A DNA stretch of 64,000 nucleotides, from positions 50,849 to 114,848 of the forward strand of contig NZ_LR027861.1 in assembly GCF_900607235.1 (NCBI RefSeq). Direction: 5' to 3'. The DNA is from Olivibacter jilunii (lineage in GTDB: Bacteria; Bacteroidota; Bacteroidia; Sphingobacteriales; Sphingobacteriaceae). Under the pieces are notes generated by a model. The model was not told the DNA's origin, ran no database searches, and was given only the letters and a program-made list of their open reading frames with translations. A program made the translations under genes and the position numbers. This document shows, one piece after another, positions 9,401-17,046 of this stretch (position 1 is the stretch's first letter; the number at the start of each line of letters is the position of its first letter).

Positions 9401-10346
9401 TGACCGACAAAATATTGCCCGCTAAGTCGTGTGTACACATCAGGCCCTGAGAATTCTCAAAAAAAGAACGAAGTTTATTTTCGCTTATCTCTAGCTCTTG
9501 ATTCTTTAGCGTTTCTTCCGTCATATCACGACCAACGACGAAAATCTCATTTTCTCCGATATTAGGAGTTACAGACCATTGGATCGTTCGATTAGATCCG
9601 TCTTTTGCCAATAAACGATTAGTAAAATGAATGGTGTTCTTTCCGGATCGCCTATCCGAAAGTTCGTCCTCTGTCTTCCTGATATCATCCGGATAAACAA
9701 ACGTTAAAAGTTTCTTTCCGAGCAACTCGCTTTCTCGCCAACCTAAAAGGTCTTGGAAAGCGGGATTCACCATTTTTATGATGCCTTCGGAGGTGACCGA
9801 GCTGATCAAATCTTTTGATATGTCAAACAATTTAGAAAAGTACTTTGCTTCTTGGGTATTCTTTCTCTCAAGTATTAAAGTAACCACCTGCTTAGCCAAA
9901 AGCTCAAGAAGTCTTTTCTGCTTTTCGTTTAATTCTTTCGGCTTTTTATCGATAACACATAATGCTCCCAATGCATATCCGCGAGGATCAATTAACGGGT
10001 AACCTGCGTAAAAAGCGATATTTGGATCTCCTGTAACGAGTGGGTTATGAACAAATCGGCTATCTTTTGCTGTATCGTTTACTTGGAAAACGCTGTCATT
10101 TAAAATGGTATACTGGCAAAAGGAAATATCACGGCTCATTTCAACCGTATCGATACCTTTCTTCGATTTAAACCACTGTCTGTTTTCGTCAATAAGTGAT
10201 ATAAGCGAAATTGGGGTGTCGCAAATCAAACTAGCCGCTTCAGTAATGCTATCAAAGTCTTCCTCTTCAAGTGAATCAAGTATATCATAATTTCTCAGCG
10301 CCTGCACGCGCTCTTTCTCGTTTTCAGGAATTGGAAAACTTATCAT
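6441..10346 (-). CDS. Hybrid histidine kinase: GAF-PASx4-HisKA-HATPase-REC-REC-Hpt
   Basis: A 1301-residue sensor kinase without obvious membrane helices. Domains in order: GAF (about 20-160), four PAS/PAC modules (about 168-280, 290-405, 420-530, 540-655), a dimerisation domain with phospho-accepting H684 in NMSHEIRTPL, an ATPase domain with NAVKF (801-805), DTGIGI (835-840) and GGTGLGL (864-870), receiver 1 (D970 in LLIVDYQMP), receiver 2 (D1113 in IFMDIQMP) and a C-terminal Hpt domain (H1245 in KKIGHKLLGTSRTAG). All phosphorelay residues are intact. It heads a four-gene minus-strand operon with a CheY-like protein, a HEAT-like protein and the glycosyltransferase fusion, so it probably controls polysaccharide synthesis. 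The signal is unknown; GAF and PAS domains suggest a small ligand or redox cue. Confidence 0.93.
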   Translation of the reverse strand: MISFPIPENEKERVQALRNYDILDSLEEEDFDSITEAASLICDTPISLISLIDENRQWFKSKKGIDTVEMSRDISFCQYTILNDSVFQVNDTAKDSRFVHNPLVTGDPNIAFYAGYPLIDPRGYALGALCVIDKKPKELNEKQKRLLELLAKQVVTLILERKNTQEAKYFSKLFDISKDLISSVTSEGIIKMVNPAFQDLLGWRESELLGKKLLTFVYPDDIRKTEDELSDRRSGKNTIHFTNRLLAKDGSNRTIQWSVTPNIGENEIFVVGRDMTEETLKNQELEISENKLRSFFENSQGLMCTHDLAGNILSVNQAGAAILGYKKEEILGMSLFDLVPPYHHEFLKGYLNRIKLNRKDTGLMKTLHKDGQPLFWLYNNVLEQDAEGNDYIIGNAIDMTERLKLEGDLKKTKEMLEQTNRVARVGGWEVDLTNNRIIWSDVTKSIHEVAVDYEPTIEQALAFYEDENRAYIEEAFQEAVTKGIPYDLELQLRTAKKRLIWVRSHGQPEMIEGVCKRIFGTFQDIDQKKRAEVALIEERARLRTFIEHAPAAVAMLDKDLRYIAVSKRWYESYHLADVSIIGKSHYDVFPNLPDDWKEIHKKCLNGEVHKKNDDVWTPPGWDHEQHLIWEIRPWRHFNNEVGGLVMFTQDITESFEKSEELRKAKKIAEQASKAKSEFLANMSHEIRTPLNGVIGFTDLILKTSLNDTQKQYLTIVNDSAVSLLAIINDILDFSKIEAGKLELNSERIDLFDLSEQVINVITYQAQKKGLELILDMSPHLPRFIWADDARLKQILINLLGNAVKFTEIGEIELKIEEVQISASDNKTTLRFSVTDTGIGIQRDKQHEIFEAFAQEDSTITKKYGGTGLGLTISNKLLALMGSHLQLESEVGIGSTFFFNLETSFELGDPAGNGDLNDLQSVLIVDDNDHNRMILERMLALKNIHSESVSNGFDALQKLYDNKKYDLLIVDYQMPILDGLEVIRKIRQSPKAEYSNIPIILLYSSSEDEDIVKQSNELMVTRVRKPINTKEMYEALKRTQKIDVVNGEESDRLPSKAVVRPFNVLIAEDNAVNMLLTSTIIERIAPLASIEKAENGLLAVEACKVKMPDLIFMDIQMPELNGIEATRSIRSLPSGVDVIIIALTAGNVKGEMEKCLDAGFNDFIAKPIVEADIELKIKTWLFKEKTDEITVDLHVDYHMMDDYAAGDEMFKREFIKLTISELEGTVKKIEQAQEEQDLQSLKKIGHKLLGTSRTAGLLLLNELAEELERADSIVEITRQDLLRKIFEEIKIVKKIIGITPFN

Positions 10347-10538
10347 AATTTGGATTTATTGTACACCTAATATACAACAAACAAAAACAAATTAAGTTCT
10401 TTATAAAGAAATGTAAGATGATTTAGAAATATCAATGTCGAATCAAAACGACCTAATTTTCATAAAACCGACACAAGTATCACAATAATTCACATGAAAG
10501 CTGGTTGCAGTATACTCTTTGTACGTGATCATCATAGT

Positions 10539-10853
10539 CTAATTATTGTATTGAATTGCCTCTGCCTTATAGTATGAATCAGCATCTTCGCCGCCTGTAT
10601 ATTCAATGCCATGAATAATAACTCCATCTGCACCGACAGCTTTAGCCTTTTCAACTATTTTCCGCTTCGCCACTTCTTCATTGAGCAAAACCTTCGAAGA
10701 TATATGTCCGATAACTTTATAGTCTTTTTTAACGTCTTTGCTTGCATAATAAACATCCATATGCATCGTCGGATTAAATCGATCTCCAAGATAAGATGTG
10801 CCGACGCAGGACATCATACTCAATAAAATAGGTAAAAATAGCTTTTTGTTCAT
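10539..10853 (-). CDS. Small lipoprotein, YbjQ-like fold suspected
   Basis: A 104-residue predicted lipoprotein. The signal peptide ends at a lipobox-like LSMMSC, with C16 the probable lipidated residue. The mature part (YKVIGHISSKVLLNEEVAKRKI, VEKAKAVGADGVIIHGIEY) has the pattern seen in YbjQ/DUF4156-like small domains, where a helix with A-x-x-x-GAD-GV precedes a beta strand. No enzyme motif is visible and the function is not known. It stands alone, downstream of and on the same strand as the hybrid kinase gene's promoter region, and is divergent from the alpha/beta hydrolase gene. Confidence 0.75.
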   Translation of the reverse strand: MNKKLFLPILLSMMSCVGTSYLGDRFNPTMHMDVYYASKDVKKDYKVIGHISSKVLLNEEVAKRKIVEKAKAVGADGVIIHGIEYTGGEDADSYYKAEAIQYNN

Positions 10854-11005
10854 AATTGATTCGATTGTTACTGGTTAGACTGGTGAAACACGTTTTGGTT
10901 TAGCAAACGGTTATAACTTGTCGCTATATACCCGGATATTGCCGCATTTCGAGTGCTCACATTCACTAATTCAACTTAAATTTACGTTCAATATTTACAT
11001 TCATC

Positions 11006-11842
11006 ATGACACGTAGATTACCAACCATTACATTATTAATGCTAGTTTTTTTATCTATGAAAGCTCAACAAACACAAATTGGCAGTTATGCCCAAGTAAA
11101 TGGCCTGAAAATGTTTTATGAAATCCATGGTAAAGGCAATCCCTTAGTATTATTACATGGAGGAGGATCAACCATTGCAACTACTTTCGGCCGCATTTTA
11201 CCCGAACTTGCCAAAGCACATCAAGTAATTGCAGTAGAGCTACAGGCACATGGGCACACTACTGATATCGATAGGCCACTCAGTTTCGAACAGGATGCAG
11301 ATGACGTGGCGGCACTCTTAAAGCAGCTGAGCATTAAGAAAGCGAGCTTTATGGGTTTCAGCAACGGAGGTACCACCTGCTTGCAAATTGCTATACGACA
11401 CCCCGATTTAGTAGACAAGCTTATTGTGGCCTCTTCCAATTATAAGCGCGGCGGACTGCAACCCGGCTTTTTTGAGGGTATGGAGCAAGCAACACTTGAT
11501 AATATGCCACAACCATTGAAAGACGCCTATTACGCTATTAATCCTGACCCAAAGGGGCTACAAGCCATGTTTGAGCGGGATAAGGCTAGAATGCTTGCAT
11601 TTAAAGATATAAGCGATGAGCAAATAAAGAGCATTCAGGTTCCTGTGCTTGTCGTGAATGGCGATACGGATGTAATTCGTACCGAGCACGCACTTGAACT
11701 TTCCCGGATGTTACCGCATGCACAACTGGCCATTCTACCTGGTGGGCACGGTGATTATCTAGGGGAAATTTGTGCGCCAAATAAAACAAGCAATATGCCC
11801 GTCTTCTTTGTCGCTTTGATTAACGACTTTCTTGGGAAATGA
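11006..11842 (+). CDS. Secreted alpha/beta hydrolase
   Basis: A 278-residue alpha/beta-fold hydrolase with a signal peptide (about 1-20, ending SMKAQ), so it should act in the periplasm or outside. The oxyanion region is LLHGGG (49-54), the nucleophile elbow is GFSNGG with S119, the acid is D220 or D222 in VVNGDTDV, and the catalytic histidine is H248 in LPGGHGDY. This is a complete triad of the esterase/epoxide hydrolase/peroxidase-like branch. The substrate cannot be told from sequence. It stands alone between a divergent lipoprotein gene and the GroES-like gene. Confidence 0.88.
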   Translation: MTRRLPTITLLMLVFLSMKAQQTQIGSYAQVNGLKMFYEIHGKGNPLVLLHGGGSTIATTFGRILPELAKAHQVIAVELQAHGHTTDIDRPLSFEQDADDVAALLKQLSIKKASFMGFSNGGTTCLQIAIRHPDLVDKLIVASSNYKRGGLQPGFFEGMEQATLDNMPQPLKDAYYAINPDPKGLQAMFERDKARMLAFKDISDEQIKSIQVPVLVVNGDTDVIRTEHALELSRMLPHAQLAILPGGHGDYLGEICAPNKTSNMPVFFVALINDFLGK

Positions 11843-11973
11843 CGCCGGAAAACGCACTCCTTATAATTATACTGCCATCAAAACGGATAGACAATATTTA
11901 GTAATGTCAATATGACATCTTCCATCCTTGTTGCACAGCTTTTGCTGAGGCTCGAAAAAAGGATTGATTTTGC

Positions 11974-12357
11974 ATGATGACCATTCATTTGACAGAAAAT
12001 AATAAACTGAAAAAGTTGATTGTTGTAGGAGATCGGGTGCTGGTAAAACCGGCGAAACCTAATGAGCGGACAGAAAGCGGGCTCTATCTACCACCCGGGG
12101 TTCAGGAGAAGGAAAAGGTGCAACAGGGTTATGTTATAAAAACAGGGCCAGGTTATGCTATTCCCGTACCCGCTGATGAAGATGATGCTTGGAAGCCACA
12201 AGAAGAGAAGGTAAAATATATCCCCCTACAGGCGAAGGAAGGAGATTTAGCAATTTTCTTGGTAAACGGCTCCACCGAGATCTTGTATCAGGGTGAAAAA
12301 TACTTCATTGTTCCACAAGGGGCCATTTTAATGCTGGAAAGAGAAGAAGAACTCTAA
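11974..12357 (+). CDS. Divergent GroES-like (Cpn10 family) protein
   Basis: A 127-residue member of the Cpn10 family. The first strands read VVGDRVLVKPAKPNERTESGLYLP, which matches the GroES N terminus and mobile loop, and the C-terminal half (GDLAIFLVNGSTEILYQGEKYFIVPQGAILMLE) matches the closing strands. It is longer than the usual 90-97 residues because of an insertion at about 60-85 (DEDDAWKPQEEKVKYIPLQ). No groEL lies next to it, so it is probably a paralog rather than the main co-chaperonin. An AAAAAAGGA tract about ten bases upstream supports the start at 11974 (or ATG 11977). Confidence 0.85.
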   Translation: MMTIHLTENNKLKKLIVVGDRVLVKPAKPNERTESGLYLPPGVQEKEKVQQGYVIKTGPGYAIPVPADEDDAWKPQEEKVKYIPLQAKEGDLAIFLVNGSTEILYQGEKYFIVPQGAILMLEREEEL

Positions 12358-12382
12358 TTCTTTGCATGGCGGCGATTTTTCA

Positions 12383-12439
12383 AATTTGTTGCTTGACTAA
12401 ACAATATCACCTCATGACTGTTAAGTTAAGCAACAAATT
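12383..12439. repeat. Inverted repeat upstream of small lipoprotein gene
   Basis: Positions 12383-12402 and 12420-12439 are inverted copies, 18 of 20 bases matching, with a 17-base loop. The right arm ends nine bases before the ATG of the lipoprotein gene, so an RNA hairpin here would sit over its ribosome binding region. It is also downstream of the GroES-like gene but has no T tract, which argues against a simple terminator. It could be an operator or a translational control element. Confidence 0.6.
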
Positions 12440-12448
12440 ATTTCTATT

Positions 12449-12661
12449 ATGAAAAATCTTAAAAAGCTATTCGCAACACTATCAGCTTGTTTATTTTTAT
12501 CGATTATTGGCTGTGGACAAAATAGCCAGGAAAACGAAACGGAAGGTGATTCTTATCGAGATACCGTAGAAGCGCCTACGACTAACGATAACAATATGCG
12601 CAATGACCAACCGACGGACGAGTTGACAACAAAGGATTCGCTGAGTACCGACTCTATTTGA
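12449..12661 (+). CDS. Small hydrophilic lipoprotein
   Basis: A 70-residue predicted lipoprotein. The signal peptide (KNLKKLFATLSACLFLSIIGC) ends at a clear lipobox with C at about residue 22, followed by an acidic, Asn/Thr/Asp-rich tail (NDNNMRNDQPTDELTTKDS) with no predicted fold. Proteins like this are common in Bacteroidota and are usually of unknown function. A 20-bp inverted repeat lies directly before the start codon. Confidence 0.65.
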   Translation: MKNLKKLFATLSACLFLSIIGCGQNSQENETEGDSYRDTVEAPTTNDNNMRNDQPTDELTTKDSLSTDSI

Positions 12662-12679
12662 TGTTGCTGCTAAGCCAAC

Positions 12680-12710
12680 TTGCAAGCAAACTTATCTTTA
12701 CCTATTTTTG
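12680..12710 (+). promoter_or_regulatory. Bacteroidota-type promoter for the 89-residue protein
   Basis: TTG at 12680-12682, a 20-base spacer and TATTTTTG at 12703-12710 match the Bacteroidota -33/-7 consensus (TTG, TAnnTTTG). Transcription would start at about 12715, just ahead of the ATG at 12731. This argues against translation starting at the in-frame TTG at 12680. Confidence 0.55.
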
Positions 12711-12730
12711 CTAATAATGTTAGCAAACAA

Positions 12731-13000
12731 ATGAAAGAAGAGATAAATTTTTACTTATTACAGGCGGATAAATTCAATCCTTATATTAACCGAAAGGAGC
12801 ATCTTCAACGTATTTATCCTAAATTGACGTGGGAAACGATTTTAAGCCACCGACGAGAAGTCTATACTCGAGATCGGATAATCATCTACTTAAAACAAAA
12901 CATAGAAAGATTAGGTGCGCTTGGCTTTAGGGAAGTAGCGGAGCGGCATCTCCATCAGTACGAACGGGAAAGCTATCCGGAGTTATTTTATGACGAGTGA
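12731..13000 (+). CDS. Conserved small protein of unknown function
   Basis: An 89-residue basic, helical protein (MKEEINFYLLQADKF...). I do not recognise a named family. It is rich in R, H, E and aromatic residues (THRREVYTRD-like stretch at SHRREVYTRD, RHLHQYERESYPELF) and has neither signal peptide nor membrane helix, so it is probably cytoplasmic. The start at ATG 12731 is chosen because a good promoter ends at 12710; an upstream TTG in frame would lie inside that promoter. It is followed by a strong bidirectional terminator. Confidence 0.65.
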   Translation: MKEEINFYLLQADKFNPYINRKEHLQRIYPKLTWETILSHRREVYTRDRIIIYLKQNIERLGALGFREVAERHLHQYERESYPELFYDE

Positions 13001-13015
13001 GCTTGGTAGCCACAT

Positions 13016-13057
13016 AAAAACAAAAGGTTCTTTTTAACAAGGAACCTTTTGTTTTTT
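13016..13057. terminator. Bidirectional rho-independent terminator
   Basis: Arms 13016-13030 and 13042-13057 form a stem (core AAAAGGTTC/GAACCTTTT) flanked by A and T runs on either side. It lies between the convergent 89-residue protein gene and the PQQ sugar dehydrogenase gene and can serve both. Confidence 0.85.
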
Positions 13058-13075
13058 ATACTGTCGGTCAGGGTT

Positions 13076-14326
13076 TTATTCGCCTGCTTTTTTACCTACT
13101 CGAAACAACCATCCGGAATCAGTAACTGCATACAGGGCACCGTCCGGTCCTTCTGTTATTGCCCGGAAACGTTGCGCTTGATCGGCTAGCAGTCTTTCCT
13201 CTCCAACTACCTTATTATCCTGAATAACAAGACGAGCTATGTGCACACCACTCAAGGCGGAGATAAATAGGTTATCCTTCCATTCAGGAATCACGTCGCT
13301 GCTGTAAAAGGTAATGCCGCTGGGTGAAATTACAGGGTCATAGTAATAAATAGGCTGCTCTAAACCTTCCTTTTGTTGAATGCTATCGCCAATTTTTTTC
13401 CCACTGTATTCGATACCATAGGTTATAATCGGCCAACCATAGTTTTTACCTGGAAGAATACGATTTACTTCATCACCTCCCCTTGGTCCAAACTCGGTTT
13501 CCCAAAGATCGCCCGTCGTAGGATGAAAAGCTAGGCCTTGCACATTTCTATGGCCATATGAATAAATCTCAGGGCGCGCATCCCCCTTACCCTCGAAGGG
13601 GTTACCTGGAGCAGGTTTACCGTCCTTTGTAATTCGAAGAATTTTACCTAAGCCCGACTTCAAGTCTTGGGCTTGAGGTCTTGTTTCCAGATCAGAACGC
13701 TCGCCGGTGCTCACGATGAGATTACCTGTTTTATCAAAGAGAATACGACCACCATAATGTAATGTTCCATCATGAACAGGTGTCGCTTCGTAAATGACTT
13801 GCGCCTGCTCAATTGTCTTTTCGTCAGCAGCTAACTTACCTTTGCCAACTGCTGTCAAGTTGCCGCCGGCCTTAGGTTCTGAAAAAACCCAATAAACCAT
13901 CCGGTTATTTGCAAAGTCAGGGTCTATTGTTAGCCCCAGTAAACCACCTTGTCCCCTTGCATCAACCTTAGGTAAGCCCGTAATGGCCTCGCTGATTTTA
14001 CCGTCTTTTGCAACAATCCGCATCGTACCACCTTTTTCAGTAATCAGAAACCTTCCATCCGGTAGACAGGTGATACCCCAAGGATTTTTCAATTCTTTGT
14101 TGAGTACGGTGACCTCGTAAGGAGTGCTTGTTTTTACAGCGCCTATACGCGTTTGTCCCGCGAAAGCTGGTTTATAGTCGCTATTCGGTGAACCCGTCTC
14201 TACCGGTGGTAAGCTGGTTGTATCCGCGCCTACCGGTCCGCCGTTCTTATTGGCTGAAGAACTACAAGAGGCAACAGATAATGCTAATCCGGAAAGCAAT
14301 CCTAAAAATGTTGAGTTATATGACAT
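13076..14326 (-). CDS. PQQ-dependent sugar dehydrogenase, lipoprotein
   Basis: A 416-residue lipoprotein of the soluble glucose/aldose dehydrogenase (GDH-B/YliI) family. The lipobox is SVASC, giving C21. A six-bladed propeller follows: NPWGITCLPDGRFLITEKGG, QGGLLGLTIDPDF, HYGGRILFDKTGNLIVSTGER, YSYGHRNVQGLAFHPTTG, WETEFGPRGGDEVNRI, GKNYGWP. These correspond to the PQQ/calcium-binding loops and the conserved histidine of the family. Members oxidise aldoses to lactones in the periplasm or at the cell surface with PQQ as cofactor. No PQQ synthesis genes are in the window. It stands alone between terminators and the DUF92 gene on the same strand. Confidence 0.9.
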   Translation of the reverse strand: MSYNSTFLGLLSGLALSVASCSSSANKNGGPVGADTTSLPPVETGSPNSDYKPAFAGQTRIGAVKTSTPYEVTVLNKELKNPWGITCLPDGRFLITEKGGTMRIVAKDGKISEAITGLPKVDARGQGGLLGLTIDPDFANNRMVYWVFSEPKAGGNLTAVGKGKLAADEKTIEQAQVIYEATPVHDGTLHYGGRILFDKTGNLIVSTGERSDLETRPQAQDLKSGLGKILRITKDGKPAPGNPFEGKGDARPEIYSYGHRNVQGLAFHPTTGDLWETEFGPRGGDEVNRILPGKNYGWPIITYGIEYSGKKIGDSIQQKEGLEQPIYYYDPVISPSGITFYSSDVIPEWKDNLFISALSGVHIARLVIQDNKVVGEERLLADQAQRFRAITEGPDGALYAVTDSGWLFRVGKKAGE

Positions 14327-14389
14327 AGTTTATCTTTTTTGCGATTATAAAACTATTGAATTTTATTTATATCAGCAATTAATCCTACA

Positions 14390-15127
14390 CTAACAAAAAA
14401 AGAAGAGTACCATCAAAGCTCCCAGAAGCGTATTAAGAAAATTTACGCCGTTATTTCCCAAATATTGCTTTCTTTCCAAACTCGCACCTAAAATAGAATC
14501 GAACAGGTTACCTAAAAAACCCGCAATAGCGATAAAGACGGCTACTTTATTCAATCCTGCATAAACAATCCCCATTAAAGCTGAAGCCATAAGTCCTATC
14601 AAGGTACCTTCCACGCTGACGACACCATCTTCACCTCGGATGTCGTGTTTGAAAGTTAACATGTTATAAAAAGAACGGCCATAAAGGGTACCTAATTCGG
14701 AAGACAAAGTATCTGCCAATGCCGCTGCAAGACTGCCGACCATCATGATTTTATAGACATCGGTATGCGACACATCTATCAAGCATAAAACTGCTAGCAA
14801 TCCGGCAACACCTCCATTTGCAAACACCTGTCCCGCTCCCCGTGTTTCTTCATGCTTAGATAAGGCAAGTAACCGCGCTTTATCTATTTTCTTATGTGAA
14901 GTTGCCAATACGGCAAGGCCAAAAAATAAGCATAACATCAACAATTCCTTGATTCCCATAGCATAAAAAACCAACAAGCCGATACAAGAGGCTAGCCCGG
15001 CAGCAGAAACCGTTAGCTTTTTCGTGAGAACGGCTAACATGGCACAGATTAATAATACAAAACAAAGAATTAGCGAAGAATTTCCCATTAAATTGTCAGG
15101 ATTATCCAATATAACATCATTTAACAA
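14390..15127 (-). CDS. DUF92/TIGR00297 family integral membrane protein
   Basis: A 245-residue protein with about six membrane helices. Signature motifs of the DUF92 family are visible: RGAGQVFANGGVAGL, AAALADTLSSELG and RGEDGVVSVEGTLIGL. The plant member VTE6 is a phytyl-phosphate kinase, and bacterial members are thought to act on prenyl phosphates, but this is not proven here. The next gene on the same strand is the PQQ dehydrogenase, 63 bases downstream. A later start (MGNSS, 15091) is possible. Confidence 0.88.
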   Translation of the reverse strand: MLNDVILDNPDNLMGNSSLILCFVLLICAMLAVLTKKLTVSAAGLASCIGLLVFYAMGIKELLMLCLFFGLAVLATSHKKIDKARLLALSKHEETRGAGQVFANGGVAGLLAVLCLIDVSHTDVYKIMMVGSLAAALADTLSSELGTLYGRSFYNMLTFKHDIRGEDGVVSVEGTLIGLMASALMGIVYAGLNKVAVFIAIAGFLGNLFDSILGASLERKQYLGNNGVNFLNTLLGALMVLFFFC

Positions 15128-15182
15128 ATTATTATTATTAGAGTTTCTACCTTTACCCCATCACACATAAAACAATTGCGCT

Positions 15183-15356
15183 ATGAATTCCACAACATTA
15201 TCATTGAAGGGAAATAGTGAAATACTTATCAAAAAACCAGGCGTAAAAGAACTGATCGCCGTTGCAAAGGGAATGAAAAAAGATGGATTTTCCTATGACG
15301 AAATCGCGAGAGAAACAAAACTCACACTAGCTTTTGTTATGTCTTTGTTTAAATAG
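15183..15356 (+). CDS. 57-residue protein with helix-turn-helix-like C terminus
   Basis: A short ORF that begins ATGAATTCC and ends in TAG. Residues about 22-57 read KELIAVAKGMKKDGFSYDEI then ARETKLTLAFVMSLFK, which has the spacing of a helix-turn-helix (helix, GFSYDEIARETKLTLAFV, recognition helix). It is divergent from the DUF92 gene, 55 bases away. TACCTTTA at 15148-15155 is one base from the -7 consensus. A small DNA-binding or adaptor protein is likely; no specific family is recognised. Confidence 0.55.
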   Translation: MNSTTLSLKGNSEILIKKPGVKELIAVAKGMKKDGFSYDEIARETKLTLAFVMSLFK

Positions 15357-15475
15357 TTCGTTTGCGTGCGTTGCTACCCCTTATATAGCAGCGCACGTAA
15401 AATGCAAATGCACGATCATTTGATGTTTAAACATTTATTATTTTAGCAGCTATTTTATTTATCAATCCAATCTAC

Positions 15476-15483
15476 TATTTTTG
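15476..15483 (+). promoter_or_regulatory. Possible -7 element of the YceI-like gene
   Basis: TATTTTTG matches TAnnTTTG and lies 26 bases before the ATG of the YceI-like gene. The expected -33 position holds TTTT rather than TTTG, so the call is tentative. Confidence 0.4.
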
Positions 15484-15509
15484 TAGACATTTAAACAAAA
15501 AAATAGCGT

Positions 15510-16181
15510 ATGAAGACAATTATCCCAGCATTCGCCCTCGTGCTCCTTTTAGCAGCATGTGGTGGTTCAACAAGCGATCAAGCGAAAACCGAGGAAAAAC
15601 AGGAAGCAGCGGCAGCAACCGGTAGTTCTTACAGCATCGATACAACCGCTAGTCAGGTCACTTGGCAAGGTACTCATAAAGGCGGCTTAGCTCCTCGTTT
15701 TGGAAACATTAAGGTTACAGGTGGTTCATTATCCGTTGAAAACGGGACGGTAGCCGCAGGCGATTTGGAAGTAAGTCTTGCCAGTCTGCAAGTTGATCCT
15801 AAGTCTGTTACCGAAGAGGGCAAAAAACATACAGATTTAGAAGGTCATCTAAAAAGTGCTGATTTTTTTGACGTCGCAAAACATCCTGCTGCAAAATTTG
15901 TCATCACCGCTGTAGCACCTTACGACAGCACCAAGCAAAAAAGTTTGCTTCCCGGTGCTACTAATTTGGTCAGTGGCAATTTAACGTTAAAAGATAGCAC
16001 CCTCAATATAACGTTCCCTGCACAACTTACGGTAGCTGAAAACGAAGTGACGGCTAAAGCAAAGTTCACGATCGATAGAAGCGCTTGGGGTATCAACTAT
16101 AAAACAGAAGGAAGTCCTGAAAATTGGGCGATCAGCAAAGACGTTGAAATCGGCTTTGATTTGAAAGCTGTTAAAAAATAA
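15510..16181 (+). CDS. YceI-family lipoprotein
   Basis: A 223-residue lipoprotein: lipobox LLAAC (C17), a short Thr/Ala/Glu-rich linker, then a YceI lipocalin-like beta-barrel (about 42-223) starting YSIDTTASQVTWQGTHKGG and including HLKSADFFDVAKHPAAKFV and FTIDRSAWGINY. Family members bind isoprenoids or amphiphiles in a hydrophobic pocket; the ligand here is unknown. It is a single gene with its own terminator. Confidence 0.92.
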   Translation: MKTIIPAFALVLLLAACGGSTSDQAKTEEKQEAAAATGSSYSIDTTASQVTWQGTHKGGLAPRFGNIKVTGGSLSVENGTVAAGDLEVSLASLQVDPKSVTEEGKKHTDLEGHLKSADFFDVAKHPAAKFVITAVAPYDSTKQKSLLPGATNLVSGNLTLKDSTLNITFPAQLTVAENEVTAKAKFTIDRSAWGINYKTEGSPENWAISKDVEIGFDLKAVKK

Positions 16182-16201
16182 TTCCAAAAAAGTAGTTTGT
16201 G

Positions 16202-16233
16202 AAGGCCTGACGTCAATGTTCAGGCCTTTTTTT
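16202..16233 (+). terminator. Rho-independent terminator after YceI-like gene
   Basis: Arms AAGGCCTGA (16202-16210) and TCAGGCCTT (16220-16228) are perfect complements and are followed by a run of seven T. Confidence 0.9.
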
Positions 16234-16411
16234 ATGTCACTAGTCCTATACCAATTTATATACTCATCCAAATAATATAGCAAGCCGCTAACTAAGTCAT
16301 TTTCTACCACATTGTTATCTATAATAAAAATGACCGCCCATTTTTAAGGTTTTCTTTTTATCTTAGGTCGCGTTGTAATATTTCCACTTATATACGCTAA
16401 CATCAGCACTT

Positions 16412-17035
16412 ATGTCTATACTGCAGCACATTAAAGAAAATCAATTAGTTGCGATTGTTAGAGGAGCAGATCCAAAGGATATCCTCTCTATTGCGGAAGC
16501 ACTGTATGAAGGGGGAATCCGTTTATTAGAGATTACCATGAATTCCACCGAACCTCTGGCTGCCATCGAGCAGGTGAGCAATAAACTGGGCGATAAGCTC
16601 ATTATCGGCGCGGGAACTGTACTGGATAGCACGATGGCAAAAGATGCCATTCATGCCGGTGCGCATTTTATTCTTTCTCCTATATTGGATAAGAGGGTCA
16701 TTGAGACGACCAAGAGCCTAAACAGGGTAAGCATTCCAGGTGCTTATACAGCGACGGAAATTTACCAAGCTTACCAAATGGGCGCGGATATTATAAAAGT
16801 TTTCCCGGCTACTTCACCATCTTATCTAAAAGACATTGCCGGTCCGCTGCCATACATCCCTTTGCTCCCAACCGGTGGCATCACGATCGATAATATTGCA
16901 AACTTTAAAAAAGCAGGGGCCGTAGGCTTCGGAATCGGAAGTGCGCTCGTGGATACCAAGCAACAAGTGACCGGCCAATACCTGCTAAACCTCACCCATA
17001 CCGCTAGAAAATTTGTAGAAGCAGTTAACGTATAA
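16412..17035 (+). CDS. dgoA: 2-dehydro-3-deoxy-6-phosphogalactonate aldolase (KDPG/KDPGal family)
   Basis: A 207-residue class I aldolase of the Eda/DgoA family. The Schiff-base lysine is K129 in [10 protein letters not shown], with E40 in LLEITMNS and R17 in AIVRGA as active-site partners. The reaction splits 6-phospho-2-dehydro-3-deoxy-sugar acid into pyruvate and glyceraldehyde-3-phosphate. Sequence alone does not separate gluconate from galactonate specificity, but dgoD, a DgoT-like transporter and dgoK follow directly (11-base gap to dgoD), so the galactonate version is favoured. It heads the dgo operon. Confidence 0.9.
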   Translation: MSILQHIKENQLVAIVRGADPKDILSIAEALYEGGIRLLEITMNSTEPLAAIEQVSNKLGDKLIIGAGTVLDSTMAKDAIHAGAHFILSPILDKRVIETTKSLNRVSIPGAYTATEIYQAYQMGADIIKVFPATSPSYLKDIAGPLPYIPLLPTGGITIDNIANFKKAGAVGFGIGSALVDTKQQVTGQYLLNLTHTARKFVEAVNV

Positions 17036-17046
17036 TAGCAATTCAG

